Below, in pieces: positions 22,299 through 31,348 of a stretch of 35,462 bases of DNA. The stretch lies in NCBI GenBank assembly GCA_947493035.1, contig CANLOW010000015.1, positions 1 to 35,462 on the forward strand, in the 5' to 3' direction. The DNA is from an uncultured Aquimarina sp. Its GTDB lineage: Bacteria; Bacteroidota; Bacteroidia; Flavobacteriales; Flavobacteriaceae. The notes under the pieces are model-generated. The model made no database searches. It had not been told where the DNA came from and saw only the letters and a list, made by a program, of their open reading frames with translations. Both the position numbers and the translations under genes were made by a program. How positions within the stretch are numbered: the first letter of the stretch is position 1; the number at the start of each line of letters is the position of its first letter.

Positions 22299-25200
22299 AT
22301 GGGAAAATTTACTATTGTAACCGTTTTAAAGAAATATATACCATTGAATTGCCTTATGGCTTTGTTTAGTGGGTCTTTATTTTTAAATGCTTCATACAGT
22401 TATGGGCAATGTACTCGTGTTTATGATGTTGCAGATGCTCCAAGTAGCCAATTAACAATCGAAGGTGTCACAGTAACCTACTCTCAGGGAGCTGTAGGGG
22501 GAGGTATCCTTGGCACTAACTCAGGGGAACAACTATCAGGTACCGATTTTACAACAATCGAAACGAGTAGTAGTGAGTCTGTTGATGATAATAGCGTTGC
22601 AAATGGGTTTGTGAGCTATTTATATCAGCGGTTAGAGTTTGGCCAAGCGATCGAAGTTGGTAATGTTTTTGGTTTTACAGATATAGACGGAGCCGCGGGA
22701 AATAGGGAGATTGCTATGGTAGTAGGCTATAATGCGAATACAAGTACTAGAGTAAACCCAACATATGATAACATAGCAACAAATGGTGTGGTATTAAGTA
22801 TGCGTAATTTTGATTGGGGAAACTTACCAGGTGTTCCATCTGCAACAGGGACATTTAATCAAAGTATCATCGCTGCGGCTAATGGTATAGGTGACATTCC
22901 TAATGATGATCCCAGAGGTCAATTTTCTGCAGATTTTGGAACAAGCACTATAACCTCCTTGTATTTTGTATGGGGGGTCGCTTCTAATGTCACAGGTGGT
23001 GCAGGTACAACTCAACTCTCGGGAATATCAGATTTATGTATAGAAACTACACCTACTATTGCGGCGTTACTTGCTTGTCCTGCGGCAGTTTCTTGTACAG
23101 GAACAACAATTACTTCAGGTCAGTTATCTTCTACCACAAGCCCTTTAGTTATTAACACGGTGGATAATCAGGTAACAATAACAAATATTACAGATGGCTT
23201 AGGTTCAGATAATAATGGGGTAGGGTATCGTTTGGGTACTACAACAGCAACAACAGACAGGACGTATACATTAACTTTTGCCCAACCGATAGCTCAAGTA
23301 AATTTAGAACTAGGTTTTATAAACAACGATGCAGGCTTAACAGCCTTAACAGATGGAGAAGAAGAAATAACAAATATTTCGACTAATTCAGGAGGTACAG
23401 ATACTATTGGTTATACAGATAATGGATTAGGGACTTCAGTCACATTCTCAAATTGTAATTCGGGTACTCGAATTTTTGCAGAGCGTAATATAGATTCCAA
23501 AGATCCACAAAGTGGAGGTGATCTAAGTATTACTTCTACAAGTTCTTTTACTCAAGTAACGTTTACCTATGATTACATTTTTAATGGTGGTATTGATGAT
23601 AACCCTTTTGGAATTATCATAGAAGAGCTATGTTATATTACAGTTGATCCATGTGATGCTTTAGCTTCAGGTAACTTAGATACTGATGGAGATAATGTTT
23701 CTGATATATGTGATATCGATGATGATAACGATGGGATTTTAGATATTATTGAAAATGCTAGAAATTGTGTTTCATTGTTAGATGGAGTAGTAGATGGGTC
23801 TCTAGAAGGTGCACTTAATGTTGCATGGTTCGAAAGTACGAATACATTTTCTCTAAACTCTACAGTCGGGGGGACGGGCTGGAATACTGCTGCAGGTTCC
23901 CCAGATACTTGGCAAGGTTCCTTTTCTTTATCAGGAGCAGGTTTTTGGTCAGGAGCATTAAATGGTGTTCCGGCAACTCCAGATGGGCAAGTATTTATGG
24001 CCATATATAATGGTTTTACAGATGAAGCTACTTCCACAGAAATTCCAGAATCAGCAGGGGTTGAGGTAGGAGATGTTATTCGAATAGAATTTATTCAAGT
24101 ATTTGGAGGAACTAATGGGATAACACCACTAAATGCAGAAGCTCGCTTTCGTTGGACAATAGATGGAGTACCTTATTTAGCTAATTTGTTAACCTACAAT
24201 GGAAATAACCCGAAAACATGGGAGCCAGATTTTATTGAATTTACAGCAACAACTACAAGTCCTGATATTGTTTTAGATATAGTTCCTTCAAGTACAAATG
24301 ATGGTAATTATTTAGCTATAGATGGAATAGATGTTCAAAATGTAACAAAACAATCATGCTTACCAGAAGCAGATGATGATAGGGATGGGATACCAAACAG
24401 TTTAGATTTAGACAGTGATGGTGATGGTTGTCCTGATGCTGTAGAAGCTGGACTACCTTTATCTAATGCCGATTTAGTTTCTGCTTCCGTAACCAATGGA
24501 AATGGAGTGGATGCGACAGCCAATACGACTACCACCATTGCAAATGCTCAGTTAGATATAAATGGTACTGATAGCTCTCCAGAAGATGGGTTAAATGATA
24601 GTTTAGATGCTAATGGTGATGGACTCCCAGATTATACTTCTACATACCTTCAAATTGCCTTGTCAAATACCTTAGATGGTTGTGCTGATTTTGATAATGA
24701 TGGTATTGGCGATTTAGCAGATATCGATGATGATAACGATGGTATCGTAGATGCCGAAGAATCACCTAGTTGTTTCTTTACAGAAGCAGAAGCAGCCACT
24801 ATTTTATCAATGACCTCAGGTTTTGCACCGCAACTGGGAGAAAGTTTAGATTTATTATTTGATGGGAATACTACGCTTACATTTAATTTCACAAATGCTC
24901 AAACGGTAAATGTTGGAGATAATTGGTTTACTCTTAACCTTACAGCACCAATAGAATTAGAAACCGTAGTGGTCAGTAATCGTTTTGCTACTTCGGGTAC
25001 TTCTAACTTGTGGGGTTCTCACGATAATTCAAATTTTGTACAGTTAACCTCATCTGCTAATACACAAAGTAATGCTACACCTACTACAAATATCACATTT
25101 GTAGTAGATCAAAATGCCGATGCTTATAAGTATTATCAGATTAGAGCGACAACCGCAGCAACTACTTCTAATACACTCGCAATAGCAGAAATAACAGTTA

Positions 25201-28200
25201 CTGTAAAATTGGATACTTATGTAGCAAGTAAAAGTTTTAAAACATCTTGTACTGAGGATTTAGATAACGATGGAGAATTAAATCACTTAGATCTAGACAG
25301 TGACGGTGACGGATGTCCTGACTTAGTAGAAGCAGGAGTTCCTTTAAGTAATGGAGATATCGTTTCAGCTTCAGTAACCAATGGTAATGGCACAGATGCT
25401 ATGGCGAATACAACTACAACAATCGACAACGCACAATTAGATCCTAGTGGTACCGATAGTACTCCAGAAGATGGATTAAATGATAGTGTGGATACTGATG
25501 GTAATGGAGAGCCGGACTATACGTCAGCCTATAGTACGTTTGCACTTGATGGAAGTACAGATGCTTGTTTGGATAGTGATTTGGATGGTGTTGTTGATGT
25601 ATTTGATATCGATGATGATAATGATGGGATATTGGATATAGATGAAGGATTAAGTTCAATGCCGACAGAACCTTGTCAGCTTAATAATATAAGATTATTC
25701 ACAGATTTTCCTTTTACATTGTCTAATGGTGTTCAATTATCATTAATTACTGATTTTACTCCAACTACTTCATGGCCAGCTTGGACGTCTTGTGGTTTAA
25801 GTATTCCTGCAGGAGGAACCAATGTAAGTCCAGGTAATAGAGATGATAATTTTAGTATTGTATTTGATAAACCTGTAACGGGGTCAATATTTATGTCTCT
25901 TAACGTAACGCATAGTGATGAGATTTGGGATTTCTTTGTTGATAATGGATCATTACAAATATTGGAAGAAGTAAATAATGGTTGTTTATCTGTTTCAGGA
26001 AACCGAATAACAGGTTCAATTGCTGGCGGAAATGGAGGTTCAGCACTTTTTGAATTTGTACTTGATGGAGCATCACGTTTGGATGTTGATTCCGTTTCAG
26101 GAGGTACAGGAACTATTTTTGCAATTCATGACTGTTTTGAAAGCATTGTTCCAGAAAGTTCAGAAGATACAGACAACGATGGTATTCCAAATCATTTAGA
26201 TCTAGACAGCGACGGCGATGGTTGTCCAGATTCTGTAGAAGCAGGATTGCCATTGACTAATGGAGATTTAGGAACTGCCGATGTCGAAAATGGTAGTGGA
26301 GGGGCAGTAACTTCTACAGTCAATACTGCTAATGCACAACTAGATCCCAATGCAACAGATAGTACTCCAGAAGATGGACTAAACGATAGTGTAGACACTA
26401 ATGGAGATGGGGTGCCAGATTATATCTCGACCTATAGTTTAATAGCTCTATCAAACACCCTAGACGGATGTGCTGATTTTGATAACGATGGTATTGGAGA
26501 CTTAGCAGATATCGATGATGATAACGATGGTATTGTCGATGCTGAAGAGTCGCCAAGTTGTTTTTATAGTGAAGCAGAATTCAACGCAGGAGATCGCTCT
26601 AGTTTGGTTACGGTTACCACCGAGTTAGCAATGAACGCCACGTATAATGCACCTGAGGAGGTTGTAGATGGTGTAGTAGGTACAGCTGTAGCTCAATATG
26701 CAGTACGCTTCAATAACCAAGCTTTAAGCGGACAAGAAATTTATAAGTTTGAATTCCTACAAGCCGTAGCTATCGATGATATTTTTATTGAATATATAAA
26801 TACCAATAGTCATTTTAGTAATGCAATAGTGCGTATAGAGGGAAGTAACGATAATAGTAATTGGACTCCTTTGAGTAATGACATCACTTACATTACCTCA
26901 AGTGATCCTAATCCAATTACAGGAAATTCACGTTCCGATCAATTAGAAATTACACAAAATAGAGGGGATTACAAATATTATCGTTTATGGGGTATTTCAG
27001 GAAATATTTCTCAAAATGGAAATTCTACAGAAGTAAACTTCGTATTTGACAGTTTTGTAGCTTCCAAATATTTTAAAGCTACTTGCACTGAAGACTTAGA
27101 TAGTGATGGTGTATTGAATCATCGAGATTTAGATAGTGACGGAGATGGTTGTCCCGATGCAGAAGAAGCTGGGGTAATGCCAACTACAGGTATTGGTAAC
27201 GGGAATGTAGAAAATGGAGATGGAACAACGAATAACATAGTGAGTACAGCTAATGCACAATTTACATTTATTTCTAATGCGACTAATGATAGTAATAGCG
27301 ATGGAATATTAGATAGTATTGATGATAACGGAGGTACAGGAACAGTAGACCAAATAACTGAATATGCCTCGACTTATAGTTTTGTAGGGACTTCTAGCTT
27401 CTTAGACGCTTGTTTAGATACAGATAATGACGATATTATAGATCTAATTGATATTGACGATGACAACGATGGGGTAGTGGATGCCGAAGAATCCCCAGGC
27501 TGTTTTTATCTAGAAGAAGAATTTAACGAGGGTGATCGTAGAACGGATGTTACGGTAACTACAGAATTAAATATGATAGCGACCTATAGTGCTCCAGAAG
27601 AATTAGTCGATAGTGATGTAGGAACAGCAGCAGCCAACTATGCTGTACAGTTTGTAAATGCACAAACACTAAGTGGACAAGAGGTGTACAAATTCGAATT
27701 TATACAACCGATTCGTGTCGATGATATTTTTATTGAATATGTAAACACCAATAGTCATTTTAGTAACGCAGTGATTCGTGTAGAAGGAAGTAACAATGAT
27801 ATGACTTGGACTGCTTTAAGTGCAGATGTTACTTACGTAACTTCGAGTGACGCCAATCCAATTACAGGCAACTCTCGTTCAGACCAATTGGAGATTACTC
27901 AAAATCAAGGGGATTATAAGTATTATCGCTTATTTGGGATTTCTGGGACAATATCGTCTAATGGGCTTTCAAGCGAGGTAAATTTCGTTTTTGACGATTA
28001 TATCGCTTCAAAGTATCCTAAAGGATTATGTATTGAAGATGCTGATGGTGACGGAATATTCAATCACTTGGATTTAGATAGTGATGGAGATGGTTGTCCC
28101 GACGCAGTCGAAGCCAATGTAATGCCTACTACAGGTATCGGAACAGGTGCCTTAGAAAATGGTAGTGGCGGAATGGTTACTTCTACGACTAGTAATGTAG

Positions 28201-30377
28201 ATAATGCACAATTTACCTTTGATTCTACTACGAATGGAGGGGCAGATGATACTAATGGCGATGGATTATTAGATACTATAGATAGCAATGATGGAGCGAC
28301 TTTACCATTGGATAGTAAAGTAGAATATACGAGTATGTATGAAGAGAATGCATTGAATGTATTTATTGATGCATGTTTGGATACAGACGACGATGGTATT
28401 GCAGATATTTTTGATATTGATGATGATAACGATGGTATTATCGATGCTGATGAAGGGTTACAGTGTCCAAGTGCAAATGCAACCTGTACAGAGATCGATC
28501 CGATTTATAAAGGAGTGCAGTGGACTTCTTTCAATACAACAACGAATACGGCAGTAGGTACGGTTACCAATCATAGAGGGGTGACCATTACGGTGAATTA
28601 CGAAGGAGATGTACGAAATTTATTAAGTAATGCAGCTATAGAAGATACCAGTCAACACTGTCCTGTACCATCGGTATCAGGAGGTACGAATTTTATTCAA
28701 ACTTTTAGTGGAACAAACGTAGTACATCGATTTGTATTCTCACAGCCCGTATTGAACCCAGTATTCCAAATATGGTCTTTAGGAGCAGGAAATAATACCA
28801 ACCCAGCTGCTGGTAGTACGGTTACGTATGATTTTGTAAATGAGGTTTCTATATTAAAGTCTAATGGTTTCCTAGCCTTATATGGGCCAAATAATCGTTC
28901 GTTAGCTGGAGGAGAAGGAGATGGTTCTATTGTAGTTGCAGGTGCTACTACAGTGATCCAGTTTGTAGCGAATAAAAGTGAAAATTGGTCTGGTTTAACT
29001 TTAGCTGTTGGAGAAATTGTAGACCCTAGTTCACCTTGTTTCGAATTAGATACAGATGATGATGGAATTCCAAATCATTTGGATTTAGATAGTGATGGAG
29101 ATGGGTGTCCAGATGCTGTAGAAGCAAATGTACTGCCAACAACAGCGAGAGGACAAGGAACAATAGAAAATGGAACAGGTGGAGCAGTAACTACAACGAC
29201 TCCTAACGTAGATAATGCACAGTTTATTTTCGATCAAACTACCAATAGTGGTAACGACGATACTAACAATGATGGATTATTGGATAGTATCGATAGTAAC
29301 GGAGGAGCGGTATTGCCATTAGATGGAACTACAGAATATGCATCGTTTTACGATGATTATGCATTGAATAGCGCCATTGATGCGTGTATAGATACCGACA
29401 ATGATGATATTACGGATGTATTCGATATCGACGATGATAATGATGGTATTTTGGATATTGTAGAAAGTCCAAGCTGTTTTTTTAGCGAGGCTTCAATTAC
29501 AACAGGGGACAGAACAAGCACGATAACTGTTACTTCAGATATAGCTTTAATTAATACTTCTTATGCCTATGATAATGCAGTGGATGGAGAAATAGCAAAT
29601 ACTGCGGCAAACCAAGTACGTTTTGCAAACGTTCAGGCTGTTACAGGAAACACCATTATGCAATTTGAATTTCCTTTGGCTCTTGAAATAAGTGAAATTA
29701 CGTTCCAGTTGTTAAATTCGAATAGTTTCTTACTTAATGGAGTAAGTGCTACGGTACAAGGATCAAATGATGGATCTAGTTGGACCAATTTATCGACTAG
29801 TGAGGCTTATGGACAATCTGAAACTGATTTAGAGGTAAATGCAGTCATTAGTCAAAATGCAGGGAATTATCGTTTTTATCGTTTACAAGGAGACGCAGGG
29901 TCTACATGGAGTAATGGATTTATCAGTGAGGTTACTTTTATCTTAAATAATTTCTATGCCTTAGCACTTTGCGATGAGGATTTAGATAATGATGGTATAC
30001 TAAATCATTTAGATCTAGACAGCGACGGTGATGGTTGTCCAGATGCTATAGAAGGAGACGGAGACTTTGAGCAAAGTAATCTTACGGATGCCACAGGAAC
30101 AGGATTAGATGTACCTAACAATGGATTAGATGGTGCAGGGCAACCTGTAACAGGTTATGCGGGTAGTACGAATATGTCAGTAATTGCTAATTTGGTAGGT
30201 AATTCGGGTACATTAGCAAGTCCAAACGTAGATACCGATCCTAATTCATCAACTTATGGAGTGCCTATAACAGGTTTAAATAATCTGCCAAATACGCAAG
30301 GTATTGGAGGTAGTCAAGATGTAATTGACGATACTTCTTGTTGTGATATTGTACCGCCTACCATAGCGCCGAACTAG
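22299..30377 (+). CDS. Giant secreted protein with alternating TSP3 linkers and discoidin-like beta-sandwich modules
   Basis: The 2692-aa product has an N-terminal signal peptide (about 1-36, ending SYSYGQ) and two unique beta-rich domains (about 37-450). After these, TSP3 linkers (DIDDDNDGIxD; HLDLDSDGDGCPDxVEAG) alternate with 110-190-residue beta-sandwich modules. Modules starting near 24770, 26560, 27495 and 29470 have F5/8 type C character: each begins SPxCF and ends with a cysteine before ED, and each contains WTxLS or YKYYRL. Others (near 23770, 25670 and 28460) differ in sequence. Such proteins bind glycans or matrix at the cell surface and depend on Ca. The protein ends abruptly in DTSCCDIVPPTIAPN with no recognisable T9SS sorting domain, unlike the protein at the window start. 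A strong hairpin follows. The start is supported by the signal peptide; no Shine-Dalgarno site is seen. Confidence 0.9.
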   Translation: MGKFTIVTVLKKYIPLNCLMALFSGSLFLNASYSYGQCTRVYDVADAPSSQLTIEGVTVTYSQGAVGGGILGTNSGEQLSGTDFTTIETSSSESVDDNSVANGFVSYLYQRLEFGQAIEVGNVFGFTDIDGAAGNREIAMVVGYNANTSTRVNPTYDNIATNGVVLSMRNFDWGNLPGVPSATGTFNQSIIAAANGIGDIPNDDPRGQFSADFGTSTITSLYFVWGVASNVTGGAGTTQLSGISDLCIETTPTIAALLACPAAVSCTGTTITSGQLSSTTSPLVINTVDNQVTITNITDGLGSDNNGVGYRLGTTTATTDRTYTLTFAQPIAQVNLELGFINNDAGLTALTDGEEEITNISTNSGGTDTIGYTDNGLGTSVTFSNCNSGTRIFAERNIDSKDPQSGGDLSITSTSSFTQVTFTYDYIFNGGIDDNPFGIIIEELCYITVDPCDALASGNLDTDGDNVSDICDIDDDNDGILDIIENARNCVSLLDGVVDGSLEGALNVAWFESTNTFSLNSTVGGTGWNTAAGSPDTWQGSFSLSGAGFWSGALNGVPATPDGQVFMAIYNGFTDEATSTEIPESAGVEVGDVIRIEFIQVFGGTNGITPLNAEARFRWTIDGVPYLANLLTYNGNNPKTWEPDFIEFTATTTSPDIVLDIVPSSTNDGNYLAIDGIDVQNVTKQSCLPEADDDRDGIPNSLDLDSDGDGCPDAVEAGLPLSNADLVSASVTNGNGVDATANTTTTIANAQLDINGTDSSPEDGLNDSLDANGDGLPDYTSTYLQIALSNTLDGCADFDNDGIGDLADIDDDNDGIVDAEESPSCFFTEAEAATILSMTSGFAPQLGESLDLLFDGNTTLTFNFTNAQTVNVGDNWFTLNLTAPIELETVVVSNRFATSGTSNLWGSHDNSNFVQLTSSANTQSNATPTTNITFVVDQNADAYKYYQIRATTAATTSNTLAIAEITVTVKLDTYVASKSFKTSCTEDLDNDGELNHLDLDSDGDGCPDLVEAGVPLSNGDIVSASVTNGNGTDAMANTTTTIDNAQLDPSGTDSTPEDGLNDSVDTDGNGEPDYTSAYSTFALDGSTDACLDSDLDGVVDVFDIDDDNDGILDIDEGLSSMPTEPCQLNNIRLFTDFPFTLSNGVQLSLITDFTPTTSWPAWTSCGLSIPAGGTNVSPGNRDDNFSIVFDKPVTGSIFMSLNVTHSDEIWDFFVDNGSLQILEEVNNGCLSVSGNRITGSIAGGNGGSALFEFVLDGASRLDVDSVSGGTGTIFAIHDCFESIVPESSEDTDNDGIPNHLDLDSDGDGCPDSVEAGLPLTNGDLGTADVENGSGGAVTSTVNTANAQLDPNATDSTPEDGLNDSVDTNGDGVPDYISTYSLIALSNTLDGCADFDNDGIGDLADIDDDNDGIVDAEESPSCFYSEAEFNAGDRSSLVTVTTELAMNATYNAPEEVVDGVVGTAVAQYAVRFNNQALSGQEIYKFEFLQAVAIDDIFIEYINTNSHFSNAIVRIEGSNDNSNWTPLSNDITYITSSDPNPITGNSRSDQLEITQNRGDYKYYRLWGISGNISQNGNSTEVNFVFDSFVASKYFKATCTEDLDSDGVLNHRDLDSDGDGCPDAEEAGVMPTTGIGNGNVENGDGTTNNIVSTANAQFTFISNATNDSNSDGILDSIDDNGGTGTVDQITEYASTYSFVGTSSFLDACLDTDNDDIIDLIDIDDDNDGVVDAEESPGCFYLEEEFNEGDRRTDVTVTTELNMIATYSAPEELVDSDVGTAAANYAVQFVNAQTLSGQEVYKFEFIQPIRVDDIFIEYVNTNSHFSNAVIRVEGSNNDMTWTALSADVTYVTSSDANPITGNSRSDQLEITQNQGDYKYYRLFGISGTISSNGLSSEVNFVFDDYIASKYPKGLCIEDADGDGIFNHLDLDSDGDGCPDAVEANVMPTTGIGTGALENGSGGMVTSTTSNVDNAQFTFDSTTNGGADDTNGDGLLDTIDSNDGATLPLDSKVEYTSMYEENALNVFIDACLDTDDDGIADIFDIDDDNDGIIDADEGLQCPSANATCTEIDPIYKGVQWTSFNTTTNTAVGTVTNHRGVTITVNYEGDVRNLLSNAAIEDTSQHCPVPSVSGGTNFIQTFSGTNVVHRFVFSQPVLNPVFQIWSLGAGNNTNPAAGSTVTYDFVNEVSILKSNGFLALYGPNNRSLAGGEGDGSIVVAGATTVIQFVANKSENWSGLTLAVGEIVDPSSPCFELDTDDDGIPNHLDLDSDGDGCPDAVEANVLPTTARGQGTIENGTGGAVTTTTPNVDNAQFIFDQTTNSGNDDTNNDGLLDSIDSNGGAVLPLDGTTEYASFYDDYALNSAIDACIDTDNDDITDVFDIDDDNDGILDIVESPSCFFSEASITTGDRTSTITVTSDIALINTSYAYDNAVDGEIANTAANQVRFANVQAVTGNTIMQFEFPLALEISEITFQLLNSNSFLLNGVSATVQGSNDGSSWTNLSTSEAYGQSETDLEVNAVISQNAGNYRFYRLQGDAGSTWSNGFISEVTFILNNFYALALCDEDLDNDGILNHLDLDSDGDGCPDAIEGDGDFEQSNLTDATGTGLDVPNNGLDGAGQPVTGYAGSTNMSVIANLVGNSGTLASPNVDTDPNSSTYGVPITGLNNLPNTQGIGGSQDVIDDTSCCDIVPPTIAPN

Positions 30378-30384
30378 AAAATGC

Positions 30385-30428
30385 ATTTAGGAGGAGACTC
30401 AGTTGAAGACCAGGGTCTCCACCTAAAT
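30385..30428 (+). terminator. Strong hairpin after the first F5/8-TSP3 giant gene
   Basis: ATTTAGG-A-GGAGAC (30385-30398) pairs with GTCTCC-A-CCTAAAT (30415-30428): thirteen pairs and one A-A mismatch around a 16-base loop, seven bases after the stop codon. There is no T-run, so termination may be inefficient or factor-assisted. Confidence 0.6.
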
Positions 30429-31248
30429 AAATATAATCTTCAAGTTACGGTGGTTACATGGTGTTGCTAGTGTAGGAAACCTCCACCTTCAAAAAGATGA
30501 CGATGAAAGTTAGGGAGTACTTTCATATTTAATGTTTTGTATAGCTAGTGCGGAGACTCCACTACAATCACTATCACAATTCGTGGTGTGTCTGGTGCAC
30601 AGTGAAGAATACTCTACTATAATGACTAAAGTTATTTCTGCTGCGACGTTTTTTAGGCAGTAAGCCAGCCTTCTAAAAATGTTCGATAAAATTTATTCGC
30701 TTGCCTAAAACTCTGACAACAAAAATTTCATTTTCATTTTCGAATTGATAAAATATATAATGCGCTTTGTATCTATAAAATAATATGCTGATAAGAATTT
30801 CGTGTAAATATGTTGGATTATTTTTTACTAGTCTAAGGCAAAAAAATCAAGCATAGCCGCATCTACAGTTGCTTTTTTTAACACAAGAATAGTGAAAAAG
30901 AAACGACATATATGCGAAATTTTTGTTAGTAAATCATATAATATACCTGTAGCAATGGAGGAGACATCTCTTAATAATTCAGCTCTTAGTACTATTTCAT
31001 TACACATCGCTTTTTGTAATTTTACTTGAATATGAAGCTTACTAAAGCTACGGCTATAATAAATTTTCTAATTTGTAAAATTCTAAAAATCATCTTTTTC
31101 TTTTAAGGTAAATTCAATTACGAACAGGTATTTTCCATCTACAATACAAAATCTTATAATTAATAGGTATGTGTGTTTAAATATTTGATTTACAATTATT
31201 TGTGTCTTTTTGTCCCTTTAAAGTGTATTTTATCCTTCAAGAAATGTT
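30429..31248. other. Long non-coding gap between the two giant genes
   Basis: No intact gene is seen. The left part (30429-30660) has several small inverted repeats: ATGAAAGT/ACTTTCAT at 30503-30526, and TAGTGCGGAGACTCCACTA at 30546-30564. The middle holds a decayed toxin-like gene on the minus strand. From about 30850 to 31070 a minus-strand frame of some 79 codons stays open but resembles nothing I know. The remainder is AT-rich and leads into the conserved promoter-like element. Confidence 0.5.
30673..30846 (-). pseudogene. RelE/ParE-type toxin gene remnant (C-terminal part only)
   Basis: Read leftward, 57 codons stay open and end at TAG. The product contains LVKNNPTYLHEIL, then YRYKAHYIFYQFENENEIF and VVRVLGKRINFIEHF. 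This matches the C-terminal half of RelE/ParE toxins, where a strand with R-Y...HYIFY is followed by an acidic turn and the closing VRVL..R..F..H. The N-terminal half and a start codon are missing in this frame; a T-run at about 30842-30848 may mark a frameshift. No antitoxin gene is recognisable upstream at 30850-31250. It is most likely a dead toxin-antitoxin relic, left when the gap was acquired or rearranged. The family match is by eye only. Confidence 0.55.
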
Positions 31249-31304
31249 TTTTATCTAAAATATTAAAAATCAAATGATTATATTTTTTTGATGTTGTAAA
31301 TTTA
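31249..31304 (+). promoter_or_regulatory. Conserved upstream element of giant gene 2 (copy B)
   Basis: The 25-base block at 31249-31273 and TTGTAAATTTA at 31294-31304 repeat those at 22038-22093 with identical internal spacing, while the 20 bases between them differ. Similarity extends weakly upstream (ATCCTT in both). Here the element ends 44 bases before the ATG, a distance suitable for a core promoter, which supports reading it as the promoter of both giant genes. Confidence 0.6.
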
Positions 31305-31348
31305 TTTATCAAATATCTGATTTTTAGATTATTACGAATTTTAGTGCC

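Noticed and set aside
22299..22420. Possible lipoprotein signal (a cysteine follows the signal peptide in both F5/8-TSP3 giant proteins)
   Set aside because: The residues before the cysteine (SYGQC and AYSQC) do not fit the lipobox pattern L-[A/S]-[G/A]-C; cleavage by signal peptidase I is more likely.
23633..24037. Minus-strand 134-codon frame inside the first F5/8-TSP3 giant gene
   Set aside because: It is antisense to a clearly conserved TSP3 and beta-sandwich region and rich in Ser/Pro from reversed GAT/GGT codons.
30622..30663. Thirteen-codon plus-strand frame MTKVISAATFFRQ, looking like the start of a Phd-type antitoxin next to the toxin relic
   Set aside because: It is too short, points opposite to the toxin fragment and has no continuation in any frame. 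Chance similarity is more likely.
30828..31070. Minus-strand open frame of about 79 codons in the gap between the giant genes
   Set aside because: I recognise no family, it has no clear start or ribosome site, and it is of a length expected by chance in AT-rich DNA. It is mentioned only as a possible part of the broken toxin locus.
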